From: Chitinophagaceae bacterium IBVUCB1
GTDB lineage: Bacteria > Bacteroidota > Bacteroidia > Chitinophagales > Chitinophagaceae
Direction of reading: 5' to 3'
Assembly: GCA_002127285.1 (NCBI GenBank)
Contig: NFUW01000001.1
Location: 880,057-944,056, forward strand
Length of the DNA: 64,000 bases
The position numbers were made by a program, and so were the translations under genes. Below, piece by piece: positions 49,711-58,978 of this stretch. The notes beneath the pieces were generated by a model. That model ran no database searches, was not told where the DNA came from, and saw only the letters and a list, made by a program, of their open reading frames with translations. How positions within the stretch are numbered: position 1 is the first letter of the stretch; each line of letters opens with the position of its first letter.

Positions 49711-50037
49711 TTACACAGCAAAACTCTCGCCACATCCACAACTGCGGCTGGCATTGGGATTGCTGAAGTGAAAGCCTTTGCCATTGAGCCCGTCCGAAAA
49801 ATCGAGCGTAGTATCGCAGAGGTACAAAAAGCTTTTCAGGTCTGTAACTAATTTCAGCCCGTTGTCTTCAAATACCTGATCATTGGGCTGTGTTTCGTTA
49901 TCAAAGTCCAATTTGTATGATAAACCCGAACACCCACCACCTACTACGCCTACGCGCAGAAAGTACCCTTCGCCAAGATCTGCGTCTTGCTTCAGCTTTT
50001 CAATTTTATCTTTTGCTTTATCGCTAATATATATCAT
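49711..50037 (-). CDS. iscA: A-type Fe-S cluster carrier (IscA/HesB)
   Basis: 108 residues. The three cluster-ligand Cys are in place: one in GGGCSGLSY (about 36) and two in the C-terminal SCGCGESF. A-type carriers take clusters from IscU and deliver them to apo-proteins. It is last gene of the iscS-iscU-iscA set on the minus strand; the 94-nt gap to iscU is larger than the gap between iscS and iscU. SufA or ErpA would look alike, so the name follows context. Confidence 0.92.
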   Translation of the reverse strand: MIYISDKAKDKIEKLKQDADLGEGYFLRVGVVGGGCSGLSYKLDFDNETQPNDQVFEDNGLKLVTDLKSFLYLCDTTLDFSDGLNGKGFHFSNPNASRSCGCGESFAV

Positions 50038-50131
50038 CTAAAAAAGTGTATAACTGCATTTGGAAACCATCCCTTTCACACACTGTCTCCGCAAATTATT
50101 TCCTGCGGTAATATCCTGATTTATGCAATGA

Positions 50132-50548
50132 TTAATGTTTAGCTCCTTCCAATTCCAGTGCCGGCATACCGTTCTTTACACGGTAGTCGCTGATAGCTGC
50201 TTTGATTGCATCTTCTGCCAATACAGAGCAGTGTATTTTTACAGGCGGCAGGTTCAGTTCTTCAACAATATCCATATTGTCTATTGCCAATGCCTGATCT
50301 ACTGTCTTACCTTTCAGCCACTCAGTAGCTAAAGATGAAGAAGCGATAGCAGAGCCGCAACCGAATGTTTTGAATTTAGCATCCGCTATCAGGCCTGTTG
50401 CCTCATCAACTTCTATCTGCAAGCGCATTACGTCGCCACACTCTGGTGCGCCAACAAGGCCTGTGCCTACATTTGTTTTGCTCTTATCCAGCGTACCCAC
50501 ATTTTTGGGATTGCTGTAGTGGTCTATAACTTTTTCTGAATATGCCAT
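50132..50548 (-). CDS. iscU: Fe-S cluster scaffold IscU
   Basis: 138 residues. The three ligand Cys are in APECGDVMR, FGCGSAIAS and KIHCSVLAED. The chaperone-recognition motif LPPVK precedes the third Cys, which separates IscU from SufU. It builds clusters from IscS sulfur and passes them on. The HscA/HscB chaperones and ferredoxin of the proteobacterial isc operon are not present here, although the LPPVK site is kept. It lies 31 nt downstream of iscS. Confidence 0.95.
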   Translation of the reverse strand: MAYSEKVIDHYSNPKNVGTLDKSKTNVGTGLVGAPECGDVMRLQIEVDEATGLIADAKFKTFGCGSAIASSSLATEWLKGKTVDQALAIDNMDIVEELNLPPVKIHCSVLAEDAIKAAISDYRVKNGMPALELEGAKH

Positions 50549-50579
50549 TGTTTTAGTTTTTAGTGAGTTATATAAAAAA

Positions 50580-51800
50580 TTAGTGGTGTGCCCATTCTAT
50601 GGTGTTCAGGTCAATACCCTCTTTGTACATTTCCCAAAGCGGGCTCATTTCGCGCAGCTTCAATACTGTTTCTGTTATCGCGTTGATCGTATAGTCAATC
50701 TGCTCGTCTGTAGTAAAACGACCAAGGCCGAAGCGCAGCGAGCTGTGTGCAAGATCATCACCCAAGCCCAATGCCTTGAGTACATAAGACGGCTCAAGCG
50801 ATGCAGATGTACAAGCAGACCCGCTTGACAAGGCAATGTTTTTATTAAAGCCCATCATCAGTCCTTCGCCCTCTACATATTTGAAAGAAATGTTTGTAAC
50901 ATGCGGCAGGCGGTGTTCGCGGCTACCGTTTACATATGCTTCTTCCAGTTGCATCAGTCCGTTTTCCAACCTGTCGCGCATGGCACTCAGGCGTTTTGCT
51001 TCGGCTTCCATTTCGTTCATGCATATTTCGCACGCCTTGCCCAAGCCTACGATAGCAGGTACATTCATAGTACCGCTACGCATGCCACGCTCGTGGCCGC
51101 CGCCATCCATTTGTGCAGTTACCTTTACACGCGGGTTTTTGCGGCGTACATATAATGCACCAACACCTTTGGGGCCGTACATTTTGTGGCCGCTGAATGC
51201 CATCAGGTCTATGCCATCTGCCTGCACATCAACAGGTATTTTACCTACTGCTTGTGTACCATCTGTAAAGAACAGCACACCATGCTTGCGTGCAATAGCG
51301 CTGATTTCGCGTACTGGTTGTATAACGCCTATTTCGTTGTTACCATACATAATAGCTATTAGTATGGTCTTGTCTGTAATGGCGTTTTCCAGTTCCTGCA
51401 GGTCAATTAACCCCTCTGCGTTCACATCGAGGTATGTAACTTGCCCGCCCATTTTCTCAATGTGCTTGCAGGTATCCAATACGGCTTTATGCTCTGTGGT
51501 AGCAGTAATGATATGATTGCCTTTTGAAGCATACATTTCAAAAACACCTTTGATACCCAGATTATCGCCCTCTGTTGCGCCTGATGTAAATATGATTTCT
51601 TTGGGGTCTGCGTTAATCAATTTAGCTACCTGTTCACGCGCATAATCAACCGCTTCCTCAGCTACCCAACCAAAAGAGTGGTTTCTGCTGGCAGCATTAC
51701 CGAATTTTTCTACAAAATACGGCAACATAGCTTCCAGCACCCTCGGATCCATGGGGGTGGTAGCATTGTTATCTAAATAAATTGGTAGTTTCAGTTCCAT
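50580..51800 (-). CDS. iscS: Cysteine desulfurase IscS
   Basis: 406 residues, IscS (class I NifS-like) length. The PLP lysine is in [11 protein letters not shown] and the persulfide-forming Cys in [17 protein letters not shown], within the long mobile loop typical of Isc[15 protein letters not shown] starts the protein. It supplies sulfur to IscU and probably to tRNA thiolation. It is first in the operon, with a -7 box TAACTTTG and a GGAG ribosome site 4 nt before the ATG. No iscR-like regulator precedes it; the upstream gene is the divergent epimerase. Confidence 0.95.
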   Translation of the reverse strand: MELKLPIYLDNNATTPMDPRVLEAMLPYFVEKFGNAASRNHSFGWVAEEAVDYAREQVAKLINADPKEIIFTSGATEGDNLGIKGVFEMYASKGNHIITATTEHKAVLDTCKHIEKMGGQVTYLDVNAEGLIDLQELENAITDKTILIAIMYGNNEIGVIQPVREISAIARKHGVLFFTDGTQAVGKIPVDVQADGIDLMAFSGHKMYGPKGVGALYVRRKNPRVKVTAQMDGGGHERGMRSGTMNVPAIVGLGKACEICMNEMEAEAKRLSAMRDRLENGLMQLEEAYVNGSREHRLPHVTNISFKYVEGEGLMMGFNKNIALSSGSACTSASLEPSYVLKALGLGDDLAHSSLRFGLGRFTTDEQIDYTINAITETVLKLREMSPLWEMYKEGIDLNTIEWAHH

Positions 51801-51839
51801 AATCTCCGGTATAAAATAATTAGCTCAGTTTAGTTGGTA

Positions 51840-51847
51840 CAAAGTTA
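51840..51847 (-). promoter_or_regulatory. Putative isc operon promoter, -7 box
   Basis: Minus-strand TAACTTTG (TAnnTTTG) lies 39 nt upstream of the iscS ATG, in the divergent gap with the methylmalonyl-CoA epimerase gene. No good -33 TTG was seen. Confidence 0.5.
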
Positions 51848-51921
51848 TGCCATAAGTGTTGTTTTCGGGGATACTGTATGTATTTTAGCTTCTATAACCA
51901 TATTTGTAAAACTTATTAATA

Positions 51922-52323
51922 ATGTTGAAAATAGAGCATTTGGGCATTGCGGTGAAGGAATTGGAGCAGTCTATACCCTTGTTTGAACAATTATTGAATA
52001 CACCATGCTATAAAACCGAAAAAGTAGATACAGAAGGGGTCAATACGGCGTTTTTCAGGACAGGAGACTCGAAAATAGAGCTTTTAGAGGCCACAAATGG
52101 CGATAGCCCGATACAGAAATTCATTGATAAGAAGGGTGAGGGTATCCATCACATAGCTTTTGAGGTAGAGAATATTGAGGCAGAAATGAAGCGGTTAAGC
52201 GCGCTTGGCTTTGAATTACTCAATGCCAGTCCTAAAAACGGAGCAGATAATAAGCTGGTATGCTTTCTGCACCCCAAAACTACCAATGGAGTGCTGATAG
52301 AACTATGTCAGGAAAAACGATAA
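51922..52323 (+). CDS. mce: Methylmalonyl-CoA epimerase
   Basis: 133 residues, a glyoxalase/VOC-fold protein. Metal and substrate elements are visible: IEHLGIAVKELEQSIPLFE (His at the start), IELLEATNGDSPIQKFI, GEGIHHIAFEVENIE and VLIELCQEK (Glu at the end). It interconverts the (R)- and (S)-forms of methylmalonyl-CoA in propionate metabolism, together with the B12-dependent mutase encoded elsewhere. It is a single gene, divergent from iscS and separated by 1 nt from the convergent Wzz-like gene. Confidence 0.92.
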   Translation: MLKIEHLGIAVKELEQSIPLFEQLLNTPCYKTEKVDTEGVNTAFFRTGDSKIELLEATNGDSPIQKFIDKKGEGIHHIAFEVENIEAEMKRLSALGFELLNASPKNGADNKLVCFLHPKTTNGVLIELCQEKR

Positions 52324-52324
52324 A

Positions 52325-53209
52325 CTAACCCTTGTACCTGAGTGCAGGTATCAGTATACCTGCCAATACTAAAAATATAAAGTTGCCGCCTATAAACCCG
52401 ACAGCTAATAGTAACCAGAGGGGTTTTGATGCCGATTTGGAAACTATTGCATCATCAATTACAGTAATGGCAGATGGCATACGTTCTTTGCGCTGCAGTT
52501 CTTGTTTTCTTTTATATAATTCGTAGGCATATTCATATATAGGAGTAGATGTTTTAGCAGATTTGCTATCTTTTGCTGTAGTTTGATTAGTCTCTGATAC
52601 ACTTGCACTAACATTACCTTTGGCTAACATTGAGCTCATTGCACTTAGTTGCTCATTAATGAAGCTAAGCTCTTCTTTATTCTCTAATTCTTTAACCTTT
52701 TTACGTTCCACCATAAAACTATTACCAGTTTCAAGAAACTTAACTATCCCATTTTGTAATACGGTAGTAAATGCTGTATCTTTTAACTTTATACTTACAA
52801 TAAAAGGTAATTTATCTGTATTCAGGTCTTTGCTAAGGTCTTCTCCGAGTATATTGTAACCCTCAACTTTGGTTAGTGATTGAGCAGCTTTCTTATCAAC
52901 ACTCAAAATAGTGGCTACTTTATTATAATTTCCAGACTGTATTATTATATTCAGTTTGTCTATCCTGTCGCCATATATTTTCCTAACAAGCTCGTCGTAC
53001 GCGAGGGTAAACGTTGCTTCATATGTATTTGATTTAGAGTAATAATACGCTACAACAGGTGCTGTGCCTATGAGCAGACAAATGATATATAAACCAATAC
53101 TGTTTTTTATTTTTTTTATACAACTACTTAATAACCTGATAATGGCAATATATAAACCGTCTGTATTCGTATTATTAGTTTGATTAGCCTGCTGATTTTG
53201 TAAGCTCAT
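52325..53209 (-). CDS. Wzz/chain-length-determinant-like membrane protein
   Basis: 294 residues from ATG 53209; the open frame up to 53464 has no homology and runs across the divergent gene's promoter region. One helix near residues 38-57, a long periplasmic region with coiled coil (about 60-250), and a second helix near 262-285 form the polysaccharide co-polymerase layout. No C-terminal kinase is present. Such proteins set the length of exported polysaccharides. It lies next to a nucleotidyltransferase, radical SAM and glycosyltransferase genes, consistent with surface glycan work. It is AT-richer than average. Confidence 0.78.
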   Translation of the reverse strand: MSLQNQQANQTNNTNTDGLYIAIIRLLSSCIKKIKNSIGLYIICLLIGTAPVVAYYYSKSNTYEATFTLAYDELVRKIYGDRIDKLNIIIQSGNYNKVATILSVDKKAAQSLTKVEGYNILGEDLSKDLNTDKLPFIVSIKLKDTAFTTVLQNGIVKFLETGNSFMVERKKVKELENKEELSFINEQLSAMSSMLAKGNVSASVSETNQTTAKDSKSAKTSTPIYEYAYELYKRKQELQRKERMPSAITVIDDAIVSKSASKPLWLLLAVGFIGGNFIFLVLAGILIPALRYKG

Positions 53210-53395
53210 ATGTTGGGGATGTGATATGCTATAGTGCGAAAATATAAAGTTTTTGCGTCTTTCATGATATGCCATATAAACTGTAATCTCAATATAGCTA
53301 CCAATTTCCCTGTTTATCCGTTCATTTTCCTGTTTAGATGTGAAATTGGCGTTTTTACAAGCCCTTATTCGTAACTTAACTGTCTTCTGTTGAGT

Positions 53396-54319
53396 ATGTT
53401 GATTGAAAACAATGCAATTAAAGCGATTATCAATACATTGAATTACTTCTTTGTGTTCAGGCATCCGTTACTGCCAGATGAGATACATAAATTTTCGAGT
53501 ATTTCACTTTCTCATAAATTGCTATTGAATGAATTGACAACAGCTGTTGATTGCGGTTTAATATTTGAATATAATGGCTATTATATGCCTGCATATAAAC
53601 CAGAATATGTTGCGGAACGGGAAGCAGGTGCTGTAAGAGCGAGACTGCTAATGAAAGAAGCATACAAATCTGCAGCTATCATCGCTAATTTTCCGTTTGT
53701 TAGTAGTGTATGTATATCAGGTTCGCTATCTAAAGGATATGCCGCCGAAAAATCAGATATTGACCTGTTCATCATTACCGAGAAAAACAGGCTTTGGATT
53801 TGCAGGACTTTGCTGCATTTGTATAAAAAAATGACTTTCCTGCAAGGTAAAGAACACTCGTTCTGTATGAATTATTTTATAGACGAGTCGAGGATGTGCA
53901 TAGATGAACAGAATATTTTTACTGCTACTGAATTGGCAACACTGATACCTGCATATAACGAAGAAAAACACAGAGAGCTGCTGCAAGCGAACAAAGGATG
54001 GCTGGTAAACGTATTGCCCAATATGGCATGGAATACAGACATTGTTACGACCTCTGTCATAAAAAAAGGCTGGAGAAAACTTGCTGAACCAATACTAAAC
54101 TTGCTACTACCCAAATACCTGAACATAGCCCTGATGCATATTACGAATACACTATGGCGTGCAAAATGGAAAAGAAAAAAATACCCTATGCAAGACTACG
54201 ACCTTGCTATGAAGACGAGGTGGTATGTATCTAAAAACCACCCGCTCAATTATCAGAAAAAAGTACTGGGAGATTACACAAAAGTAGGCACAGCATCAAA
54301 CATAGCAGCTGCATTATAG
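53396..54319 (+). CDS. Nucleotidyltransferase-fold protein
   Basis: 307 residues from ATG 53396 (a TTG at 53390 is also in frame). A winged-helix-like N-terminus (about 10-70) precedes a pol-beta-type nucleotidyltransferase core with ISGSLSKGYAAEKSDIDLF, that is, the GS...G and DxD metal motif. The remainder is helical and basic. It could nucleotidylate a protein, RNA or small molecule; substrate unknown. It is divergent from the Wzz-like gene and convergent (3-nt gap) with the radical SAM gene at 54323, forming part of the AT-rich accessory stretch. Confidence 0.75.
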   Translation: MLIENNAIKAIINTLNYFFVFRHPLLPDEIHKFSSISLSHKLLLNELTTAVDCGLIFEYNGYYMPAYKPEYVAEREAGAVRARLLMKEAYKSAAIIANFPFVSSVCISGSLSKGYAAEKSDIDLFIITEKNRLWICRTLLHLYKKMTFLQGKEHSFCMNYFIDESRMCIDEQNIFTATELATLIPAYNEEKHRELLQANKGWLVNVLPNMAWNTDIVTTSVIKKGWRKLAEPILNLLLPKYLNIALMHITNTLWRAKWKRKKYPMQDYDLAMKTRWYVSKNHPLNYQKKVLGDYTKVGTASNIAAAL

Positions 54320-54322
54320 ACT

Positions 54323-55714
54323 TTAGGCTGCGGCAGTTTTCTGCTTATTCATTTGCCATTTGTGTTTGATGGCGCGCAGTTTACATCTTAAAGCATTTTT
54401 ATAATGCCCTTCTGTCAGGTGCTTCTTGGCATTCACCTCGTTTACCACCCACACTACTGCATGCTCATAGTACTTGCGCGGATATACACGTTTGAAATCA
54501 ATATCCCTGTCTGTAGAACTTTCCCATGGAAAATTGGTCAGGAAATCTTTTTCCACTTCGGCATATAGTGGTGTACCTTTTATTGGGTAGGTAATAGTTA
54601 TGGTAAATTGGTCTGGCAGTGATGTTTTCAGATGGTTCATGGTTTCTACAATGTCTTCTTCCGTTTCACCGGGATAACCCAGCATGATGAATGTACCAGC
54701 CTCAATGCCATGCGCTTTTACCAAACGTATCATCTCTCTTGTTTGTACTACATCTACCCGCCTGTCCATCGCATCTATTATCTTTTGAGAGCCGCTTTCG
54801 GCACCTATCCATACACGGAAGCAGCCACTACGTTTCAATAGTTTAATAACTTCTTCGTTCAACCTATCTGCGCGTGATATACATTCATACTGAAACTTCA
54901 CTCCCCTGCGTTCTACCTCTTCTACAAATTCCTGTAGCCATTTGTGGCTTACCGTAAATACATCGTCAACAAACCAGATATTATCAAAGCTATATTGCTT
55001 TTGCAGGGTTTCTATTTCATCTACTACCAATGATGGTTTTCTGCGGCGATAGCTTTGGCCGTACACTGCCCTGCTACACCACTTGCAAGTATAAGGACAG
55101 CCACGCATAGAGCTAAGGTTAATACTGCTATATCCGTGATTATCTTTCCATGCATCAAGATATAGTTGCAGGTTTATTTTTTTACGATTCGGAACAGGCA
55201 GTTCATCAAGTTCTTTGTTCAATGCGCGTTCGGGCGTAGTAATCATCATGCCTTGCGCATCTGTAAATGCTATACCGCTTATATCATTAAATGGTTGCTT
55301 AGTTTCTATTGCTTTAGTTATTTCCAGCATCGTCATTTCACCCTCTCCGAATACGATGATGTCTGCTCCGTACATCAAAAAATTCGCGGCATGATTCTTT
55401 ACCTCTGGTCCGCCAAGTACAATTTTTGTATTCGCTAATGCTTGCTGGCTCTTTACAAGGTCTATTATTTTCAGCACATTTATTTTGGTCATCAGGTTGG
55501 TATATATCGCTACTATATCAGGTTTGTTTTGCAACATGGTAGCAGTCAACGCATCGAAAGACTGAAATGTGGAATCGAAAACAGTATTATCATACCCGTT
55601 CTTTTCAAGAAAAGCAGATATATATAATATGCCCAATGGCACATAGGGCTTCATGATGAGTTTTTCTTTTGGGTCTTCATCCAGAAAGTATCCGTGTGTC
55701 AGCAGTATATTCAT
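54323..55714 (-). CDS. Radical SAM protein with B12-binding domain (second copy)
   Basis: 463 residues. The N-terminal Rossmann-like cobalamin-binding domain (about 1-150) has PYVPLGILYISAFLEKNGYD and VFGEGEMTMLEI. The radical SAM core (about 195-400) has the cluster motif RGCPYTCKWCS (C-x3-C-x2-C) and GAESGSQKIIDAMDR. These class B enzymes methylate or rearrange unactivated carbons in lipids, antibiotics or tetrapyrroles. Compared with the paralogue at 56494 they share gene order and motifs. It is 1 nt behind the methyltransferase gene, in a three-gene operon. The product is unknown. Confidence 0.87.
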   Translation of the reverse strand: MNILLTHGYFLDEDPKEKLIMKPYVPLGILYISAFLEKNGYDNTVFDSTFQSFDALTATMLQNKPDIVAIYTNLMTKINVLKIIDLVKSQQALANTKIVLGGPEVKNHAANFLMYGADIIVFGEGEMTMLEITKAIETKQPFNDISGIAFTDAQGMMITTPERALNKELDELPVPNRKKINLQLYLDAWKDNHGYSSINLSSMRGCPYTCKWCSRAVYGQSYRRRKPSLVVDEIETLQKQYSFDNIWFVDDVFTVSHKWLQEFVEEVERRGVKFQYECISRADRLNEEVIKLLKRSGCFRVWIGAESGSQKIIDAMDRRVDVVQTREMIRLVKAHGIEAGTFIMLGYPGETEEDIVETMNHLKTSLPDQFTITITYPIKGTPLYAEVEKDFLTNFPWESSTDRDIDFKRVYPRKYYEHAVVWVVNEVNAKKHLTEGHYKNALRCKLRAIKHKWQMNKQKTAAA

Positions 55715-55715
55715 A

Positions 55716-56492
55716 TCAATTCTTCAATACTATCATAAAATGGTCGGCCATATTGGCAAGTATGCTTGTGTTTTTTACACTGTTTTCAAGTTTTACGAGT
55801 GCATCCAGTTGATTGATGTGTTTTTTAAAATAATGCTCTGTAAATGTTGGGGGGATAAAAAAACCAATGGGATGCTGTTTTACAAAAGTAAACATTGGAC
55901 ATGCCATTCGTTTAACATCGGCAGGAGAGTAGTAATAAGTTTTAAAATGCCTGCTGCCTATAATGGTTTCTGAACCGTATTTTTTATACCTTCTGAATGC
56001 CCGCTTTGTATCCCGCTTTAGCAAATAGTAGGCTTGTTCCCACATACAACGAGAACCCATTATGACGGCTACGAATACTCCGCCGGGCCTTAGCAGTTTA
56101 TGAATACCTTCTAATATCCCTTTCAATTCCTGATGGCTGGCACAATTCAATCCGCCGAAATTTGAAAACACAAAATCGAATGATTGCTGGGCAAATTTTT
56201 TATCTATATCGTTAAACTCAACTACTCTGAATAGGGGATTGCCACTGCGCGTTTTTGTATTGGCAACTTGTATCATTACAGGCGATGCATCTGTAGCCGT
56301 TACTTTATAGCCTTTATCTGCCAGATAAAGAGCATCTTCGCCAGTGCCGCAATTTATTTCAAGTACATCTTTGCAGCCAGTTGGTATATATTGTGCCATC
56401 ATGTTCCATACATGGCTGCGCAAACGCGAGCCTATTGCAGCATGCGAAAAATCATTGTCATATTGTACAGCAGCATCGTCGAAGTGTGCCAT
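55716..56492 (-). CDS. SAM-dependent methyltransferase, class I
   Basis: 258 residues. The Rossmann SAM site is visible: VLEINCGTGEDALYLADKGY (motif I), ATDASPVMIQVA (acidic end of strand 2) and FDFVFSNFGGLNC. An N-terminal extension AHFDDAAVQYDNDF fits small-molecule methyltransferases. It lies exactly between two radical SAM genes, 1 nt from each, so all three surely form one transcript. The substrate is presumably an intermediate of the same pathway. Confidence 0.85.
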   Translation of the reverse strand: MAHFDDAAVQYDNDFSHAAIGSRLRSHVWNMMAQYIPTGCKDVLEINCGTGEDALYLADKGYKVTATDASPVMIQVANTKTRSGNPLFRVVEFNDIDKKFAQQSFDFVFSNFGGLNCASHQELKGILEGIHKLLRPGGVFVAVIMGSRCMWEQAYYLLKRDTKRAFRRYKKYGSETIIGSRHFKTYYYSPADVKRMACPMFTFVKQHPIGFFIPPTFTEHYFKKHINQLDALVKLENSVKNTSILANMADHFMIVLKN

Positions 56493-56493
56493 G

Positions 56494-57954
56494 TTATGCG
56501 GCTTGTGTCAGTTTATTCAGCTTGCCTGTAGATACGATTGCTTTTAATTGGTAGTATGGTAATTTAACCAATCTTTTCAGGTTGTGCATACTTAGCTTTT
56601 TCTTTCTGTTCCATTCATCCTTTATATCCGCTATAGATTTTACCACCCTGTAATGGTTGTGTACATACCTATGCAATTGCTTGTAAAACGCTGGTTTGTA
56701 GGTGTTGTTAAACATCAATGCCAGCTCATCGCTATCTGTCCAGTTGGTTTTTGTACCCAGTTGCTCTTTTACTTTATCATAAAACTTAGTGCCGGGCAAC
56801 GGGTACGATACTGAAATACCAATATCTGCCGGCACCAATCGCTTCACCATTTGCAATGTAAGCTGTATATCTTCCATCGTTTCTCCCAAATAGCCGAATT
56901 GCAGAAAGAACGCGGGATTGATGCCATATTGCTTCAACAGTTTGGTAGCTTCCGCTATCTGTTCTGTTGTAGTTCCTTTATCCATCGCATCCAGTATGCG
57001 TTGCGAGCCACTCTCTGCACCCATCCACACCGTATGGCAACCGCTGGCTGCCAGTGGTTGTATTTGCTCATCTTTGAGCAATAAATCTGCACGTGATTGT
57101 ATTTTGAAACTGAACTTTAATCCCGCTTCGTTTACCAAATCTGCAAAGCGTTTCACCCAGCCGGGCTTCAGCCCGAATATATCGTCGCAAAACCAGATGT
57201 GGTCGAAATTGTATTTTGTTTTTAACTCCTTCAGTTCCGATACCACTTTTTCGGCGCTGCGCGCATTGTATCTGTTTCCGTATATAGGTTTTGCACACCA
57301 GTTGCATTTGAAAGGGCAGCCGCGTGTAGTACCCATGTTCATGGAAAAATAACCGTAATTATCCATCCATGCCTGTCTGTAGCGTGCTACATCTACCAAA
57401 TCCCATGCAGGATTGGGCAATGCATCCAAGTCTGTCATTACAGGGCGTGGAGGTGTTTTGATGGTTTCATTGCCTTGCTTATATGCAACACCCAATACTG
57501 CCTCAGGCACAAGCTTGCCATCTTTTATGCCATCTACCAACTCTAACAATGTCTGCTCTGCTTCGCCAATAATGATAAAATCTGCCTGATGAGAAAGGTA
57601 TTTCTCGAAATGGTCTGTAGAGTCTGATGATGATACGATCACTTTACATCCTATTGCCTTTGCCATTTCACTCATGCTGAATGCAGCCTCTCGCATATTG
57701 GTAAGGCACATTTTGGTGAGGTAGTTAAAGCCATCGTCATATATAACCAAAACATCGGGGCGAAAAGATTGCAATATGGGTTGTATATCATCAGGCCCTT
57801 CGGCAAACATTACATCGTGCAGGGCTACTTCATATCCTTGCTGCCTTAGCAGTGCTGCTGCATATATGGTACCCAATGGTGCATAAGGCTGCATAATGCG
57901 CCACTGCTTAGGGTCGAAACGTAAAAAATAGGAATGTGTAAATAATACTTTCAT
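56494..57954 (-). CDS. Radical SAM protein with B12-binding domain (first copy)
   Basis: 486 residues from ATG 57954 (the frame is open 12 codons further without homology). Cobalamin-binding-type N-terminus (PYAPLGTIYAAALLRQQGYE, IIGEAEQTLLELVDG) and radical SAM core with RGCPFKCNWCA (C-x3-C-x2-C) and GAESGSQRILDAMDKG. It is a clear paralogue of the protein at 54323, with a longer C-terminal segment. It begins the operon that continues with the methyltransferase and second radical SAM gene, 131 nt after the GT2 gene. Such pairs may act in sequence on one substrate (inference). Confidence 0.87.
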   Translation of the reverse strand: MKVLFTHSYFLRFDPKQWRIMQPYAPLGTIYAAALLRQQGYEVALHDVMFAEGPDDIQPILQSFRPDVLVIYDDGFNYLTKMCLTNMREAAFSMSEMAKAIGCKVIVSSSDSTDHFEKYLSHQADFIIIGEAEQTLLELVDGIKDGKLVPEAVLGVAYKQGNETIKTPPRPVMTDLDALPNPAWDLVDVARYRQAWMDNYGYFSMNMGTTRGCPFKCNWCAKPIYGNRYNARSAEKVVSELKELKTKYNFDHIWFCDDIFGLKPGWVKRFADLVNEAGLKFSFKIQSRADLLLKDEQIQPLAASGCHTVWMGAESGSQRILDAMDKGTTTEQIAEATKLLKQYGINPAFFLQFGYLGETMEDIQLTLQMVKRLVPADIGISVSYPLPGTKFYDKVKEQLGTKTNWTDSDELALMFNNTYKPAFYKQLHRYVHNHYRVVKSIADIKDEWNRKKKLSMHNLKRLVKLPYYQLKAIVSTGKLNKLTQAA

Positions 57955-58085
57955 CTTCGCTGTATCCTTTCTGTAACAACTGCAAACCACTAAATTACTA
58001 TATAGTTAGCATCTTGCTTTTAACCTGCGATTATAATCTGATTAATATACAGACGAAACGGGAAAAGAAAAGTACGAACGTAAGG

Positions 58086-58976
58086 CTATGTAACGAAGTA
58101 TGATTTTAATAGTTTTTTCACGGGTACAATGCTTAGTGGCTTGTAGCGCCATGCTGCTATATAGTTTTGCCGAGCTTTAGCAGGTTGGTTTTGTTGCGCG
58201 CAGGCATTACCATAATTAACCCAGCCGTAAAACAGTATATCATTTGCTTCTGCCTTTGATAAATACCCTTGCATCTTGTACGTACTAATAGCATCTATAT
58301 ATTCATCATAATCTATTTGCCAATTGGCATTGATGTTGTTTCCACTATGTAGTCGTCTGAAAAACAAGCACTCATACAATACGGCTGCGGTGTAATGATG
58401 GGCAAGATTGGCAATAAAACTAAAGTCTGTAAAAATGCGGTTTTCGTTGAAATTGCCTGTTTTGTTTAAGCATTCGCGCCTTAACATGACGGTTTGTATA
58501 AACACCAGCATTTTGCCACGGCATATATCGGTGAAGAAATTGCCTGTGTCTGTACCTGATTGCTTCGCGAGATATATACGCTGTTTGCCTTGTTCGTTAA
58601 AGTCGTAACAATTGGTGAAACAAAAACCCACCTGCGGATTACTTTGCAAAGCAAGCACTTGTTTTTCAATCTTATCATTTGCCAGCAAATCGTCAGAGTC
58701 CATAAAAGTGATAAACGCTCCTTTTGACAGGTTGATGGCTTTGTTTTTCAATATACCTGTTATACCCACTCTACCACATGGGTGGTATTGTATCCGTTCA
58801 TCTTTTACAGCCAGTACTATTTCTTTTGTATTGTCTTCAGAGCCGTCGTCCATTATTAATAGTTCCCAGTTGGTATATGTCTGCGCTTTGATGCTCTCTA
58901 TGGTTTCGAGAATAAATGCCGCCCTGTTGTAGGTAGGCATTATGATGCTGACTAATGGATTATTGGGAATGGGCAT
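58086..58976 (-). CDS. GT2 family glycosyltransferase
   Basis: 296 residues, GT-A fold. The N-terminal SIIMPTYNRAAFILETIESI, MDDGSEDNT and TFMDSDDLL (DxD-type) are diagnostic. The C-terminal part (about 200-296) is helical, without membrane segments. It transfers a sugar from a nucleotide donor to an unknown acceptor, probably in surface polysaccharide or lipid-linked glycan assembly. It is last of the corA-GT8-GT2 run, 2 nt after the GT8 gene. Confidence 0.92.
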   Translation of the reverse strand: MPIPNNPLVSIIMPTYNRAAFILETIESIKAQTYTNWELLIMDDGSEDNTKEIVLAVKDERIQYHPCGRVGITGILKNKAINLSKGAFITFMDSDDLLANDKIEKQVLALQSNPQVGFCFTNCYDFNEQGKQRIYLAKQSGTDTGNFFTDICRGKMLVFIQTVMLRRECLNKTGNFNENRIFTDFSFIANLAHHYTAAVLYECLFFRRLHSGNNINANWQIDYDEYIDAISTYKMQGYLSKAEANDILFYGWVNYGNACAQQNQPAKARQNYIAAWRYKPLSIVPVKKLLKSYFVT

Positions 58977-58978
58977 GG

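Noticed and set aside
53210-53464. N-terminal extension of the Wzz-like protein to 53464.
   Set aside because: The added 85 residues have no membrane or family features and cover the start of the divergent nucleotidyltransferase gene.
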